Shown: positions 22,241-30,615, counted from the first letter of the stretch. The stretch is 39,727 bases of DNA from an uncultured Bacilli bacterium (GCA_947632355.1 CANROY010000004.1:1-39727); one strand, 5' to 3'. The notes: generated by a model from the sequence alone, not told the origin. Numbers and translations: made by a program.

Positions 22241-22313
22241 TAAAAAAAGACACCATCTCTTTATTGAGTGGTGCAACCCTTTAAAGGCAAGCACTATACT
22301 TAGTGGCTCGCTT
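22241..22313 (-). ncRNA. Candidate small antisense RNA opposing the peptide gene
   Basis: A compact minus-strand unit: start predicted at about 22313, a 5' stem-loop (CACTA/TAGTG, 22292-22304), and a terminator hairpin at 22251-22273 (CACCACTC pairing with GAG-TGGTG) followed by seven Ts (22248-22242). Total length is about 73 bases and no reading frame is apparent. It would pair with the 3' part of the peptide messenger if that messenger runs past 22241, as in TxpA/RatA-type systems. Confidence 0.6.
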
Positions 22314-22319
22314 TAGTTG

Positions 22320-22348
22320 ATTATAAAGCATTTTATATAAAATTGCAA
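22320..22348 (-). promoter_or_regulatory. Promoter of the antisense RNA
   Basis: On the minus strand TTGCAA (22348-22343), a 17-base spacer and TATAAT (22325-22320): a near-consensus sigma-A promoter, stronger than the one facing it, as expected for an antitoxin RNA. Confidence 0.7.
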
Positions 22349-22366
22349 AGGGTTTTGGTGATAAGT

Positions 22367-22837
22367 ATGCAAAATTTAGTAACAAAGAAAAAATTTATGA
22401 TGATTTTTAGCAATGTTGTGTATCGCAAAAAATTAGATACATTGCTTTTAAACTTTTTTGGTTTAGAAGCAAGTGCGTTAACAGAAAAAGAAATGGTGGA
22501 AGATGCGAACACCATAGAATTTATTCTTCTATTAAATACCGAGAAATTATTAAGTATAGTGGTAAAAGATACCAAGCATCTTTTTCATTCCTCTAAAAAA
22601 ATCTATATCAATCTAAGTTATCGTGAGGTGCCGAAACATTTTGAAGTTTTAATACCTTGTTATTATGAAATCTATATTCCTTATCTTTTTCATCATCAAA
22701 AAGAAAATCCTAAGTTCTATCTTTTAGTCTCTTTATTCTATTGTAAGACAGTACGAAAGGCACAAAACTTATTAAAGAAAATGGAAATCTTTAATCAAGA
22801 AGAAATAGAGGACATTCTAAAAATAATCAAAAAATAG
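22367..22837 (+). CDS. Hypothetical protein upstream of parA
   Basis: 156 residues, not recognised. No membrane segment stands out; the C-terminal third is helical and basic (FYCKTVRKAQNLLKKMEIFNQEEIEDILKIIKK in character) and the middle contains VVKDTKHLFHSSKKIYINLSY. The beginning, FMMIFSNVVYRKKLDTLLLNFF, loosely recalls the opening of PD-(D/E)XK/Rpn-type proteins, but no nuclease motif was found. ATG at 22367 follows GGTGATAAG. It starts right after the antisense-RNA promoter and ends 76 bases before parA. No function is proposed. Confidence 0.55.
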   Translation: MQNLVTKKKFMMIFSNVVYRKKLDTLLLNFFGLEASALTEKEMVEDANTIEFILLLNTEKLLSIVVKDTKHLFHSSKKIYINLSYREVPKHFEVLIPCYYEIYIPYLFHHQKENPKFYLLVSLFYCKTVRKAQNLLKKMEIFNQEEIEDILKIIKK

Positions 22838-22870
22838 TGTTGTTTTAGTAAAGACAAATATAGTTTAATG

Positions 22871-22879
22871 TGTTAAAAT
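22871..22879 (+). promoter_or_regulatory. parA extended -10 promoter
   Basis: TGT-TAAAAT at 22871-22879, 34 bases before the parA start. Confidence 0.45.
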
Positions 22880-22913
22880 ATTTCTAGTAACTAAATTTAA
22901 GAAGGATGATCGT

Positions 22914-23699
22914 ATGGCAAAAGTTATTTCAATCGTAAATCAAAAAGGTGGTGTTGGTAAAACAACAACGAGCATTAATCTTGCTGCTGCTTTAGGAAAT
23001 GAAGGAAAGAAAACTCTAATTATTGACCTAGATTCTCAAGGAAATGCTTCCAATAGTTTAGGTTTAAATACGAGTGATTTCGAAAATGATATTTACGATG
23101 CAATAACAGGTGTTTGTTCTATAAAAGATGCTATTATTAAAACGCAATTTAAAAACCTATCCATTATACCTTCTACCATTAACCTAGCTGGTATGGAAGT
23201 GGAATTTGTTAAAAAAATGTTAGAAGATAAAACATTTAGACAAAATGACCAATTGCGTTTGAAACTAAATGAAATCAAAGAACAATACGACTACATATTA
23301 ATTGATTGCCAACCTTCTTTAGGAGTATCTACAATGAATGCTTTAGTTGCTAGTGATTCAGTGATTATTCCTGTACAATGTGAATATTATGCACTAGAAG
23401 GAATTAATCAATTACTAAATTCTATTATTTTAGTCCAAACAGAAATGAATCCTGATTTAAGAATTGAAGGTGTACTTCTAACGATGCTAGATGGAAGAAC
23501 GAACATTGGACTTGAAGTAATGGAAGAAGTACGTAAATATTTTAAAAATAAAGTTTTCAATACCATAATTCCTAGACTTGTTCGTTTAGTAGAAGCACCA
23601 AGTCATGGAAAACCAGTAAATGCGTATGACCCAACAAGTCGTGCAACACTTGCATACGCAAATTTAGCAAAGGAAGTGATTAGTAGAGATGGAAACTAA
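22914..23699 (+). CDS. parA: Chromosome partitioning ATPase ParA (Soj)
   Basis: 261 residues. The deviant Walker A motif KGGVGKTTT (from residue 11) follows the family opening AKVISIVNQ, with the Walker B-like strand YILIDCQPSLG and a C-terminal RATLAYANLAKE. Soj-type ParA binds DNA as an ATP dimer and, with ParB, acts in chromosome segregation and control of DnaA. Its position with parB and near the rpsF, rplI-dnaB and rlmH blocks suggests an origin-proximal chromosomal copy. parB overlaps it by 11 bases. Confidence 0.95.
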   Translation: MAKVISIVNQKGGVGKTTTSINLAAALGNEGKKTLIIDLDSQGNASNSLGLNTSDFENDIYDAITGVCSIKDAIIKTQFKNLSIIPSTINLAGMEVEFVKKMLEDKTFRQNDQLRLKLNEIKEQYDYILIDCQPSLGVSTMNALVASDSVIIPVQCEYYALEGINQLLNSIILVQTEMNPDLRIEGVLLTMLDGRTNIGLEVMEEVRKYFKNKVFNTIIPRLVRLVEAPSHGKPVNAYDPTSRATLAYANLAKEVISRDGN

Positions 23700-24579
23700 A
23701 AGAAAGGCATTGGGAAAAGGTTTAGAACAATTATTTTCAAATGAAGTCATTGACTTTGATAGTTTTGAAAAAAAGATTGTGGATACTGCTAAAGGAAATG
23801 ATATTGTGGAAATCCCTTTAAGTGAGATTCGTAGTAATCCTTATCAACCTAGAAAAACATTTAATGAAGAAAAGATTCAAGAACTTGCCGATAGTATCAA
23901 AGAATATGGTATCGTTCAACCAATTATCGTTAAAAAAGCCGTTAAAGGCTATGAATTAATTGCTGGTGAACGCCGTACAAAAGCTGCACGTATTGCGGGA
24001 CTTACAACCATACCTGCTATTATCAAAGAATTTGATGACCAAGAAATGATGGAAATTGCTCTAATTGAAAATATTCAAAGAGAAGATTTAAATCCAATTG
24101 ATGAAGCCATTGCTTATGAAAACATTATAAAATTAAACAATATGACCCAAGAAGAGTTTGCTCATCGTTTTGGCAAAAGTAGAAGTTATGTTACCAATAT
24201 GTTAGGTTTGTTAAAGCTTCCAAATGCAACGAAAAAACTTGTAGAAGAAAACAAAATCAGTATGGGACATGCTCGTGCTTTAAGTAAACTTAGTGATGAA
24301 GAACAAATAAATACTCTTGCAGATAAAATTTTAAAAGAAAATTTAAGTGTTCGTGAGATAGAAAAATTAATTTCCGATAGTCATTTAGAAAAAACAAATA
24401 AAATTACAAGAAAGACAGAAGAACATAATACCCACTATGCTATTTATGAAAATATTATGCGTGAAAAAATTGGTTCAAAAGTAAAAATTAAAAAAAATAA
24501 AATTGAAATACCTTTTGACCGTGAAAAAGATTTAGAAAGAATTTTAGAAATTTTAGGAATAGAAATAACGGGTGATTAG
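23689..24579 (+). CDS. parB: Chromosome partitioning protein ParB (Spo0J/Noc family)
   Basis: 296 residues. The CTP-binding N-terminal domain has IPLSEIRSNPYQPRKTF and the GERRTKAARIAG box; LIENIQREDLNPIDEA and the helix-turn-helix EFAHRFGKSRSYVTNML follow, then a dimerisation domain at the end. ParB loads at parS sites near the origin and slides as a CTP clamp. Noc is a paralogue with a membrane-binding N-terminus; pairing with parA favours Spo0J. No parS was recognised by eye in the window. It is the middle gene of a tight cluster, with the mscS-like gene starting 1 base after its stop. Confidence 0.95.
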   Translation: METKRKALGKGLEQLFSNEVIDFDSFEKKIVDTAKGNDIVEIPLSEIRSNPYQPRKTFNEEKIQELADSIKEYGIVQPIIVKKAVKGYELIAGERRTKAARIAGLTTIPAIIKEFDDQEMMEIALIENIQREDLNPIDEAIAYENIIKLNNMTQEEFAHRFGKSRSYVTNMLGLLKLPNATKKLVEENKISMGHARALSKLSDEEQINTLADKILKENLSVREIEKLISDSHLEKTNKITRKTEEHNTHYAIYENIMREKIGSKVKIKKNKIEIPFDREKDLERILEILGIEITGD

Positions 24580-25395
24580 ATGGAAATGGTAAAAGGGGTT
24601 CTTACATTTTTATCCCAAAAACAAGTTTATGGGTTAGCACTAATTCTTTTTATTGGAATCGTTTCCTATTACTTTGGTAAAATTGCCATACAAAAAATAA
24701 TTAATGCTGGAAAAAGTGCTTATGAAAAAAAGAAGAGAAATACAATTGTAAAATTGATTTCCAACATCTTAAAATATGTCATTTTTATTATCCTATTACT
24801 TGCCATATTGAATCTTTATGGAGTGGATACCAAAGCCCTAATTGCTAGTTTAGGTGTTGTAGGTGCTGTACTTGGTCTTGCTCTACAAGATACAATAAAA
24901 GATTTTATTAGTGGAATTACAATTATTATGGATAACTTCTTTGTAGTTGGAGATATTGTTACCTTTAATGGTTTTACAGGAGAAATCATTGAACTTGGCT
25001 TAAAAACAACTAAAATTAAAAAAGTAAATGGTGAAGTACTTGTTATTTCCAATCGTAACATTGACCAAATTATCAACATTAGTCAAGAACTTGCCAATAT
25101 TTATATCGATATTCCAACGGCTTATGAAGAGAAAATGAGCAAAGTAGAAAAAGCAATCGATAAAATCTTAAAAGAAATTAAAACCATCCCCGGTGTTAAA
25201 AAAGAACCTGAATATTTAGGTATCTCTGAACTTTCTGATAGTGCTGTAAAATATACAATAAGTTTTAATTGTATACAAGAAAAACAATGGCAAATCAAAA
25301 GAGATGCTTTAAAAATAATCAAAACAATCTATGATAAAGAAAACATTAAAATACCATATACACAAATCGAGGTGCATAATGAACAAAGAGTATAA
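24580..25395 (+). CDS. MscS-family mechanosensitive channel
   Basis: 271 residues, the size of small-conductance MscS. Three hydrophobic helices lie in the first ~115 residues; the pore-lining TM3 and its follow-on are visible as VVGAVLGLALQDTIKDFISG, and the beta domain has FFVVGDIVTFNGFTGEIIELGLKTTKI. Such channels open on hypo-osmotic shock to release solutes. ATG at 24580 has GGGTGA before it and abuts parB. The DUF951 gene starts inside its last codons. Confidence 0.9.
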   Translation: MEMVKGVLTFLSQKQVYGLALILFIGIVSYYFGKIAIQKIINAGKSAYEKKKRNTIVKLISNILKYVIFIILLLAILNLYGVDTKALIASLGVVGAVLGLALQDTIKDFISGITIIMDNFFVVGDIVTFNGFTGEIIELGLKTTKIKKVNGEVLVISNRNIDQIINISQELANIYIDIPTAYEEKMSKVEKAIDKILKEIKTIPGVKKEPEYLGISELSDSAVKYTISFNCIQEKQWQIKRDALKIIKTIYDKENIKIPYTQIEVHNEQRV

Positions 25396-25579
25396 ATTAA
25401 ATGATTATGTTATAATGAAAAAGCCTCATGCTTGTAAAACCAATCTTTGGATGATTACAAGAATGGGTGTTGATATCAAAATTAAATGTGTCCATTGTGG
25501 AAGAGAAATTATGATGGACCGTTTGGAATTTCAAAAAAAATTAAAAAAAGTAGTAGGTGATCCGAATGAATGTAAATAA
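25379..25579 (+). CDS. DUF951 family small protein (YyzM-like)
   Basis: 66 residues beginning MNKEYKLNDYVIMKKPHACKTN, with the closely spaced cysteines of CVHCGRE near the middle. This matches DUF951, small proteins of unknown function that occur near parB and ychF in Bacilli. ATG at 25379 is preferred because CGAGGTGCATA precedes it; an earlier start would overlap mscS much more. It overlaps mscS by 17 bases and the abgT-like gene by 14, so the cluster is translationally chained. Confidence 0.85.
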   Translation: MNKEYKLNDYVIMKKPHACKTNLWMITRMGVDIKIKCVHCGREIMMDRLEFQKKLKKVVGDPNECK

Positions 25580-27110
25580 AATAAAAGAAAAATTAACCCT
25601 ACATCCTATTATGAGCCTTTTAATGATGATAGGAATTACGATTGTTCTAAGTGGCATTATGTCTATTTTAGGTATTCAAGCTACTTCTAGAAGAATTAGT
25701 ACAACTTCTTTAGAATATAATACGTATATTGCAGAAGTAACTTCTTTGTTTAGTTTTAGTGGGCTAAAATATATTTTCACAAGTACCATTTCGAACTTTA
25801 TGTCCTTTGCTCCATTAAGTAGTTTTATTATTATTCTAATCGGAATTGGAATTATGCAAAAAAGTGGATTTTTAAAAGTAGCGTTTACCTTACTTACTAA
25901 GAACGCAAAAAAAGTAAATGTTACCTTTGTTCTTGTTTTAATATGCATTCTACTTGGTATGATAGGTGATTTATCCTTTATCATTATGCTTCCTTTAAGT
26001 GCTATTCTATTTGAAACCGGAAAACGAAATCCAACGTTGGGAATTATTACCTCGTTTGCAGGACTTACTTGTGGATATGGAATTAATATTATTTTTACGA
26101 GTATTGATTCTTCTTTAGTATCCCTAACAACTCTTGCTTCCCACGTTTTAGATGTAAACTATGTGATTGAAACAACAAGTTTCTTGCTTATCATGCTTGT
26201 TGCGGTTTTACTACTTGCTTTCTTAATCACTCGTATTACGGAGAAATATTTGGTTTATAAATTAGATAAGTATGAATTTACAGAAGAAGAACTAGAAGAA
26301 GAAGTTACGCTAGACAAAAAACAAAAAAAAGGACTTGCTCTTGCGTTTCTAGCCTTCTGTGTTTACTTCTTAATCTTCTTATACAATATCATACCGGGAC
26401 TTCCTTTTTCAGGAAAATTCTTGGATAATAGTCAAGTGTTCTATATTGATAAATTATTTAGTTATAATTCTTTCTTTAGTAGTGGATTTGTCTTTATTAT
26501 CACCTTTGGTATGATTATCATTGGCTTCTTCTACGGAATAGGGGCTAGAACTATAAAGAACCATCACGAACTTTGCGATGATTTAGGGCATTCTCTAGAT
26601 GGTATTGGAAGAATATTAGTTTTAATTCTATTTGCTTCTATTTTAATCAATGTCTTTAAGTATACCAATATTGGTACCGTGATTGTGACATTCTTATCTA
26701 CGTTAGTTAATAACACTACTTTTACGGCCATCCCGCTTATTATTTTACTGTTCATCATAAGTGCTGTTTCAACTATTTTTGTCCCTTCTTCGGTACAACG
26801 TTGGAGTATTCTTTCAGGGGTAGTTGTTCCTGTTTTTATGAACGCTGGATTATCTCCTGAATTTACCCAAGTCATCTTCCGTTTTGGAGAATGTACAACA
26901 TTAGGAATTACGCCTTTATTTGCTTACTTTGTTATTTACTTAGCCTTACTTGAAAAATACAATCAAAAAAAACAACCGGTGAATTTCTTAAAAGCCGTCA
27001 AGTATCAAGTCCCTTATATTGCCATGACTTTTGCTCTTTTATTGACAATTTTAATTGTGTGGTATATAGTAGGACTTCCAATCGGTATAGGGGTATTCCC
27101 AACATTATAA
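25566..27110 (+). CDS. AbgT-family transporter
   Basis: 514 residues with about 11-13 hydrophobic helices. The N-terminus (HPIMSLLMMIGITIVLSGI), the segment SGLKYIFTSTISNFMSFAPL and the late helices with FVPSSVQRWSILSGVVVPV and FRFGECTTLGITPLFAYF fit the AbgT family, known for p-aminobenzoyl-glutamate uptake and in some members for drug export. The substrate here cannot be told. A charged cytoplasmic loop (EEELEEEVTLDKKQKKG) lies near residue 240. ATG at 25566 follows AGTAGGTGA. It is the last gene of the parA-led cluster before ychF. Confidence 0.88.
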   Translation: MNVNKIKEKLTLHPIMSLLMMIGITIVLSGIMSILGIQATSRRISTTSLEYNTYIAEVTSLFSFSGLKYIFTSTISNFMSFAPLSSFIIILIGIGIMQKSGFLKVAFTLLTKNAKKVNVTFVLVLICILLGMIGDLSFIIMLPLSAILFETGKRNPTLGIITSFAGLTCGYGINIIFTSIDSSLVSLTTLASHVLDVNYVIETTSFLLIMLVAVLLLAFLITRITEKYLVYKLDKYEFTEEELEEEVTLDKKQKKGLALAFLAFCVYFLIFLYNIIPGLPFSGKFLDNSQVFYIDKLFSYNSFFSSGFVFIITFGMIIIGFFYGIGARTIKNHHELCDDLGHSLDGIGRILVLILFASILINVFKYTNIGTVIVTFLSTLVNNTTFTAIPLIILLFIISAVSTIFVPSSVQRWSILSGVVVPVFMNAGLSPEFTQVIFRFGECTTLGITPLFAYFVIYLALLEKYNQKKQPVNFLKAVKYQVPYIAMTFALLLTILIVWYIVGLPIGIGVFPTL

Positions 27111-27130
27111 AAAACAAGAGGTGAATTGAT

Positions 27131-28231
27131 ATGTCATTAAAAGCCGGAATTGTAGGATTACCAAACGTAGGTAAATCTACCTTATTTAATGCAATTACAA
27201 AGAAAAATATTTTAGCAGCCAATTATCCATTTGCAACGATTGACCCAAACATTGGTGTTGTAACCGTACCGGATAAGAGACTCGAATTTTTAGAAAATTT
27301 ATATATTCCAAATAATTTAGTTCCAACTACTTTCGAATTTACGGATATAGCAGGACTTGTAAAAGGTGCAAGTAAAGGAGAAGGTTTAGGAAATAAATTC
27401 TTATCTCATATTAGAGAAGTTGATGCAATCGTTGAAGTTGTTCGTTGTTTTAAAGATGAAAACATTATTCACGTAGAAGGTGGAGTGGACCCTATTCGTG
27501 ATATCGAAATCATTAATTTAGAACTTATTCTTGCTGATTTAGAAATCATTGAAAATCGTATTGAAAAGATAGCCAAGAAAGCTGAAACAACAAAAGATAA
27601 AGAAGCATTAAAAGAAGTAGAAGTTTTAACAAAATCAAAAGATGCGCTACTTAAAAATGTTCCTTTGCGTTTAATTTCCTTTGATGAAGAAGAATTACTC
27701 ATTTTAAAACCTTTTAACTTTATTACTTTAAAACCTTTAATCTATGTTGCGAATGTATTAGAAGATGATATTGTTTTAGGAGAAAATGAATTTACGAAAC
27801 AAGTTTGTGATTATGCAGAAAAAGAGAACGCTAGTGTGATTGTCATGTGTGCCAAAATTGAATCCGAACTAGCCGAACTAGAAGAAAGCGACAAAATGGC
27901 TTTCTTAAAAGATTTAGGGATTAATGCAAGTGGTCTTGATCGACTTATATTTGCTACCTATGATTTACTTGGTTTAGAAACGTTCTTTACCGTTGGAAAA
28001 GATGAAGTACGTGCTTGGACTTTTAAAAAAGGTACAAATGCCAAGAAATGTGCTGGACTTATCCATAGCGATATTGAAAGAGGTTTCATCAAAGCTGAAA
28101 TTATGAAATTTGATGATTTAGAAAATTTAAAAGATGAAAAGAAAGTACAAGAAGCAGGAAAATTATACTTAGAAGGTAAAGACTATATTATGCAAGATGG
28201 GGATATTGTGTACTTTCGATTTAATGTTTAG
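27131..28231 (+). CDS. ychF: Redox-regulated ATPase YchF (OLA1 family)
   Basis: 366 residues, full length. The P-loop GLPNVGKST is at 8-16, followed by switch motif NYPFATIDPN and FTDIAGLVKGASKGEGLGN; a coiled-coil insertion and the C-terminal TGS domain (RAWTFKKGTNAKKCAG...DYIMQDGDIVYFRF) complete it. The family sits among the Obg GTPases but hydrolyses ATP, and associates with ribosomes. Its neighbours match the yyaF region of Bacillus. AAGAGGTGAATTGAT precedes ATG at 27131. Confidence 0.97.
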   Translation: MSLKAGIVGLPNVGKSTLFNAITKKNILAANYPFATIDPNIGVVTVPDKRLEFLENLYIPNNLVPTTFEFTDIAGLVKGASKGEGLGNKFLSHIREVDAIVEVVRCFKDENIIHVEGGVDPIRDIEIINLELILADLEIIENRIEKIAKKAETTKDKEALKEVEVLTKSKDALLKNVPLRLISFDEEELLILKPFNFITLKPLIYVANVLEDDIVLGENEFTKQVCDYAEKENASVIVMCAKIESELAELEESDKMAFLKDLGINASGLDRLIFATYDLLGLETFFTVGKDEVRAWTFKKGTNAKKCAGLIHSDIERGFIKAEIMKFDDLENLKDEKKVQEAGKLYLEGKDYIMQDGDIVYFRFNV

Positions 28232-28246
28232 AAAAGACATAAAATA

Positions 28247-28258
28247 TGCTATACTAAA
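28247..28258 (+). promoter_or_regulatory. Extended -10 promoter of the Bax inhibitor-1 family gene
   Basis: TGC-TATACT just after ychF, about 30 bases before the next start codon. Confidence 0.4.
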
Positions 28259-28282
28259 TATAGTTAGAAAAGGAGGGCATTT

Positions 28283-28933
28283 ATGTCAAATAAATTAATG
28301 AGTAAAACATTTTTGTGGATGTTTATCGGTTTACTAGTAACCTTTTTAACAGGGTTTATCGTTGCCCATAACGAAACCATGCTAGTCAATATTTTTTCCG
28401 GACCTATGTATTTAATTTTTTGTATAGTAGAATTAGTATTGGTAATTGTCTTATCCGCTAGAGTTAGAAAAATGAATAAAAACGTTGCACGTATTTTCTT
28501 TCTACTTTATAGTTTTGTTTCAGGTTTAACATTCTCATCTATCTTTGTTGTGTATGAAATGACATCTATCTTATATATTTTTCTACTTGCTTCTATCATA
28601 TTCTTAGTTTTTGGTCTAATCGGTTATTTTACAAAACTTGATTTAACCAAACTTGGAACATTCTTACTAATGGCTTTATTTGCAGTTCTTATTTGTTTTA
28701 TCGTCAATATATTTTTGAACAATTCTACTTTTGATTTAATTGTAACCAGTATTAGTTTATTAATCTTTATTGGGTTTACTGCTTATGACGTTCAAAAACT
28801 AAAAAGATTATCAGAGATGGAAATCGATATACCTGAAGATAATTTAAGTATTATTAATGCACTTAATATTTATTTAGACTATATTAATATTTTCTTACAT
28901 TTATTAAGTTTATTTGGAAATTCAAGAGATTAG
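28283..28933 (+). CDS. Bax inhibitor-1/YccA family membrane protein
   Basis: 216 residues with seven hydrophobic helices. The family features are visible: a polar N-terminus (SNKLMSKTFLWMFIGLL), the central SGLTFSSIFVVYE segment and FIGFTAYDVQKLKRL near the last helices with its conserved aspartate. Members are membrane channels or FtsH-interacting proteins (YccA) and the bacterial BsYetJ homologue leaks calcium. The role here is unknown. AAAGGAGGG precedes ATG at 28283; a terminator closes the unit. Confidence 0.9.
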   Translation: MSNKLMSKTFLWMFIGLLVTFLTGFIVAHNETMLVNIFSGPMYLIFCIVELVLVIVLSARVRKMNKNVARIFFLLYSFVSGLTFSSIFVVYEMTSILYIFLLASIIFLVFGLIGYFTKLDLTKLGTFLLMALFAVLICFIVNIFLNNSTFDLIVTSISLLIFIGFTAYDVQKLKRLSEMEIDIPEDNLSIINALNIYLDYINIFLHLLSLFGNSRD

Positions 28934-28955
28934 GAAACTAATTTCTTTTTTTTGT
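28925..28955 (+). terminator. Terminator of the Bax inhibitor-1 family gene
   Basis: A 9-bp stem (28925-28933 with 28938-28946, one G-T pair), loop GAAA, then eight Ts. It overlaps the stop codon. Confidence 0.85.
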
Positions 28956-29012
28956 AAGAAATAATCAGTTTTTTTAATCTTTATGAATATGATGAAATAG
29001 GTAAAAAAATAA

Positions 29013-29041
29013 TTTACAACAGAGTATTTTTTTGCTATAAT
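29013..29041 (+). promoter_or_regulatory. rpsF operon promoter
   Basis: TTTACA (29013-29018), 17 bases, TATAAT (29036-29041), preceded by TGC so that it is also an extended -10. Confidence 0.7.
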
Positions 29042-29048
29042 CTTTAAC

Positions 29049-29114
29049 GAGTATGAATTTACTCCTTGCTTTAAAGAGATTTTAAAGCCAAATAGACCAT
29101 AAGGAGGTGTAGAA
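29049..29114 (+). promoter_or_regulatory. Structured leader of rpsF-ssb-rpsR
   Basis: Two stems: GAGTA/TACTC (29049-29053, 29060-29064) and GCTTTAAA/TTTAAAGC (29068-29075, 29081-29088), then the strong site AAGGAGGTG. rpsF leaders that bind the S6:S18 complex are known in many bacteria; the place and gene order fit, but the conserved box of that motif was not identified. Confidence 0.45.
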
Positions 29115-29405
29115 ATGAAAAAATATGAAGTAATGTTCATTGTAAAATCTACAAATGAAAGTGATGTAGTAAAAAGTACTGCAGAAGCAATGAAAGGCTA
29201 TGTTACTGAAAACAAAGGAAAAGTTGTAGAATTTAATGAATTAGGTGAAAAAACTTTAGCTTATCCTATCAAAAAGGAAGTAAATGGATACTATTACGTA
29301 ATGCAAATTGAAGCAGATAATAATGCTGTCAGTGAATTAAATCGTAAAGCATCTATTAATGAAAATATTTTAAGACATCTAATCATTCGATTAGACGAGG
29401 AGTAA
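29115..29405 (+). CDS. rpsF: 30S ribosomal protein S6
   Basis: 96 residues, normal S6 length. It opens MKKYEVMFIVKST and has the typical FNELGEKTLAYPIKKEVNGYY strands and the closing ILRHLIIRLDEE. S6 binds the 30S platform together with S18, whose gene is two places downstream. First gene of the classic rpsF-ssb-rpsR operon, with a structured leader. Confidence 0.97.
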   Translation: MKKYEVMFIVKSTNESDVVKSTAEAMKGYVTENKGKVVEFNELGEKTLAYPIKKEVNGYYYVMQIEADNNAVSELNRKASINENILRHLIIRLDEE

Positions 29406-29409
29406 GAGT

Positions 29410-29871
29410 ATGAATAAAGTAATTTTAATTGGAAGACTTGCAAGAGACCCAGAAATGCGTACTACAAATAGTGGTACAAGTGTAACTCGTTTTACACTTG
29501 CTGTAACACGCCCTTTCCAAGACCAAAATGGAGAACGTGGTGCAGATTTTATAAATTGTGTAGCATGGCGTAGACAAGCCGAAAATATTGCAAAATATTG
29601 TTCTAAAGGTAGCCAAGTGGCTATAGAAGGTAGAATTCAAACCGGCAGTTATGATGCACAAGATGGAACCAAAAGATATACGACAGATATTATTTGTGAT
29701 AACTGTACCTTCTTAGGTTCTAGAAATACAAATAATGATAATGGAAGTAGTTCTAGTTTTGAGCCAACGAATGATGCTCCACTAGATATGCCAACTTCTG
29801 ATATTTCAGAAGATCCATTTAAAGACTTTGGAGAAGAAATTGCTCTAAGTGATGATGACTTACCATTCTAA
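29410..29871 (+). CDS. ssb: Single-stranded DNA-binding protein
   Basis: 153 residues. The OB fold occupies about 1-105 (MNKVILIGRLARDPEMR, FINCVAWRRQAENI, GSQVAIEGRIQTGSY), followed by a flexible Asn/Ser/Asp-rich linker and the acidic tip DDDLPF that docks partner proteins in replication and repair. It lies between rpsF and rpsR, 4 bases after the rpsF stop. Confidence 0.97.
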   Translation: MNKVILIGRLARDPEMRTTNSGTSVTRFTLAVTRPFQDQNGERGADFINCVAWRRQAENIAKYCSKGSQVAIEGRIQTGSYDAQDGTKRYTTDIICDNCTFLGSRNTNNDNGSSSSFEPTNDAPLDMPTSDISEDPFKDFGEEIALSDDDLPF

Positions 29872-29888
29872 GAAAGGAGAAATGAATA

Positions 29889-30104
29889 ATGGCAGAATTT
29901 CGTAGAAAAAAGAAAAAAATATGTCAAATGTGTGCTGGAAAAAGCGTTGATTATAAAGATGTAATGATTATCAATAAATATATTAATGAAAAAGGTAAAA
30001 TTATGCCTAGACGTATGACTGGTGCATGTGCAAAACATCAAAGACATATTGCTGAACAAGTAAAATATGCTCGTTTTATGGCTTTAATTCCATTTGTAAA
30101 GTAA
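29889..30104 (+). CDS. rpsR: 30S ribosomal protein S18
   Basis: 71 residues with the family core VDYKDVMIINKYINEKGKIM and RRMTGACAKHQRHIAEQVKYAR. The N-terminal RRKKKKICQMCAGK carries a CxxC pair, consistent with the zinc-binding variant of S18. It binds the 30S platform with S6. AGAAAGGAGAAATGAATA precedes the start. A terminator follows directly. Confidence 0.97.
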   Translation: MAEFRRKKKKICQMCAGKSVDYKDVMIINKYINEKGKIMPRRMTGACAKHQRHIAEQVKYARFMALIPFVK

Positions 30105-30127
30105 ACATCTATTTAGATGTTTTTTTA
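30103..30127 (+). terminator. rpsF-ssb-rpsR terminator
   Basis: AAACATCTA (30103-30111) and TAGATGTTT (30114-30122) form a perfect stem, then Ts. The extended -10 TGT-TATAAT (30137-30145) of the next gene follows. Confidence 0.85.
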
Positions 30128-30167
30128 TTGCCCAAGTGTTATAATGAAAATAGAAAGAAGAGTGTAT

Positions 30168-30515
30168 ATGAAAATAGAAGAATTAAATGAACAAGAAAAA
30201 TATGCTATTGCTTGTTTTGAAAAAGTATTACAAAATCGTCATATCAATTCTCATTTTTTTAGTTTTGGTGTTTATGCAGACCAAAAAATATGTTTAGAAA
30301 AAAATAGTGAAGGCATTTATGTTACGTATCTTGCAGATGATGGTGTTCATAGATGTGAAGAATACTTTTTAACTATTGATGCAGTTCTAAAAGATTTTAT
30401 TGGAAAATGCGCTGAAACCGTAACGGAAACAGAAGAAATGTTTCAAGAATATCAAAACTACTATAAAATGAATGCAAATATTGAGGAAGAACAAAGCCAA
30501 AGATTTAGTAGATAA
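30168..30515 (+). CDS. Hypothetical 115-residue protein
   Basis: Not recognised. Soluble, acidic, without membrane segments. Residues 1-95 look compact, with alternating strands (FSFGVYADQKICLEKNSEGIYVTYLADDG) and a long C-terminal helix (GKCAETVTETEEMFQEYQNYY). ATG at 30168 is chosen because AAAGAAGAG lies just before it and an extended -10 lies about 25 bases upstream; a longer reading frame from 30117 has no ribosome binding site. It is a single-gene unit between the rpsR and the 537-residue gene, closed by a terminator. Confidence 0.65.
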   Translation: MKIEELNEQEKYAIACFEKVLQNRHINSHFFSFGVYADQKICLEKNSEGIYVTYLADDGVHRCEEYFLTIDAVLKDFIGKCAETVTETEEMFQEYQNYYKMNANIEEEQSQRFSR

Positions 30516-30523
30516 GACTTTTT

Positions 30524-30551
30524 AAACACTCGAGAAATAGAGTGTTTTTTT
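30524..30551 (+). terminator. Terminator of the 115-residue gene
   Basis: AAACACTC (30524-30531) and GAGTGTTT (30540-30547) with an 8-base loop, then Ts. Confidence 0.85.
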
Positions 30552-30606
30552 GTGCTAAAATTCTTCGAAAAATTGTCTCAAAAATATAGATTTTCTTCTT
30601 CTCCTA

Positions 30607-30615
30607 TGCTATAAT
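30607..30615 (+). promoter_or_regulatory. Extended -10 promoter of the 537-residue gene
   Basis: TGC-TATAAT at 30607-30615, 39 bases before the start codon. Confidence 0.5.

Noticed and set aside
22367..22837. Assignment of the gene before parA as a PD-(D/E)XK nuclease
   Set aside because: Only the opening residues are loosely similar and no acidic-lysine catalytic pattern was found.
22914..24579. A parS site close to parA-parB
   Set aside because: No TGTTTCACGTGAAACA-like 16-mer was seen by eye; a pattern search could still find a degenerate copy.
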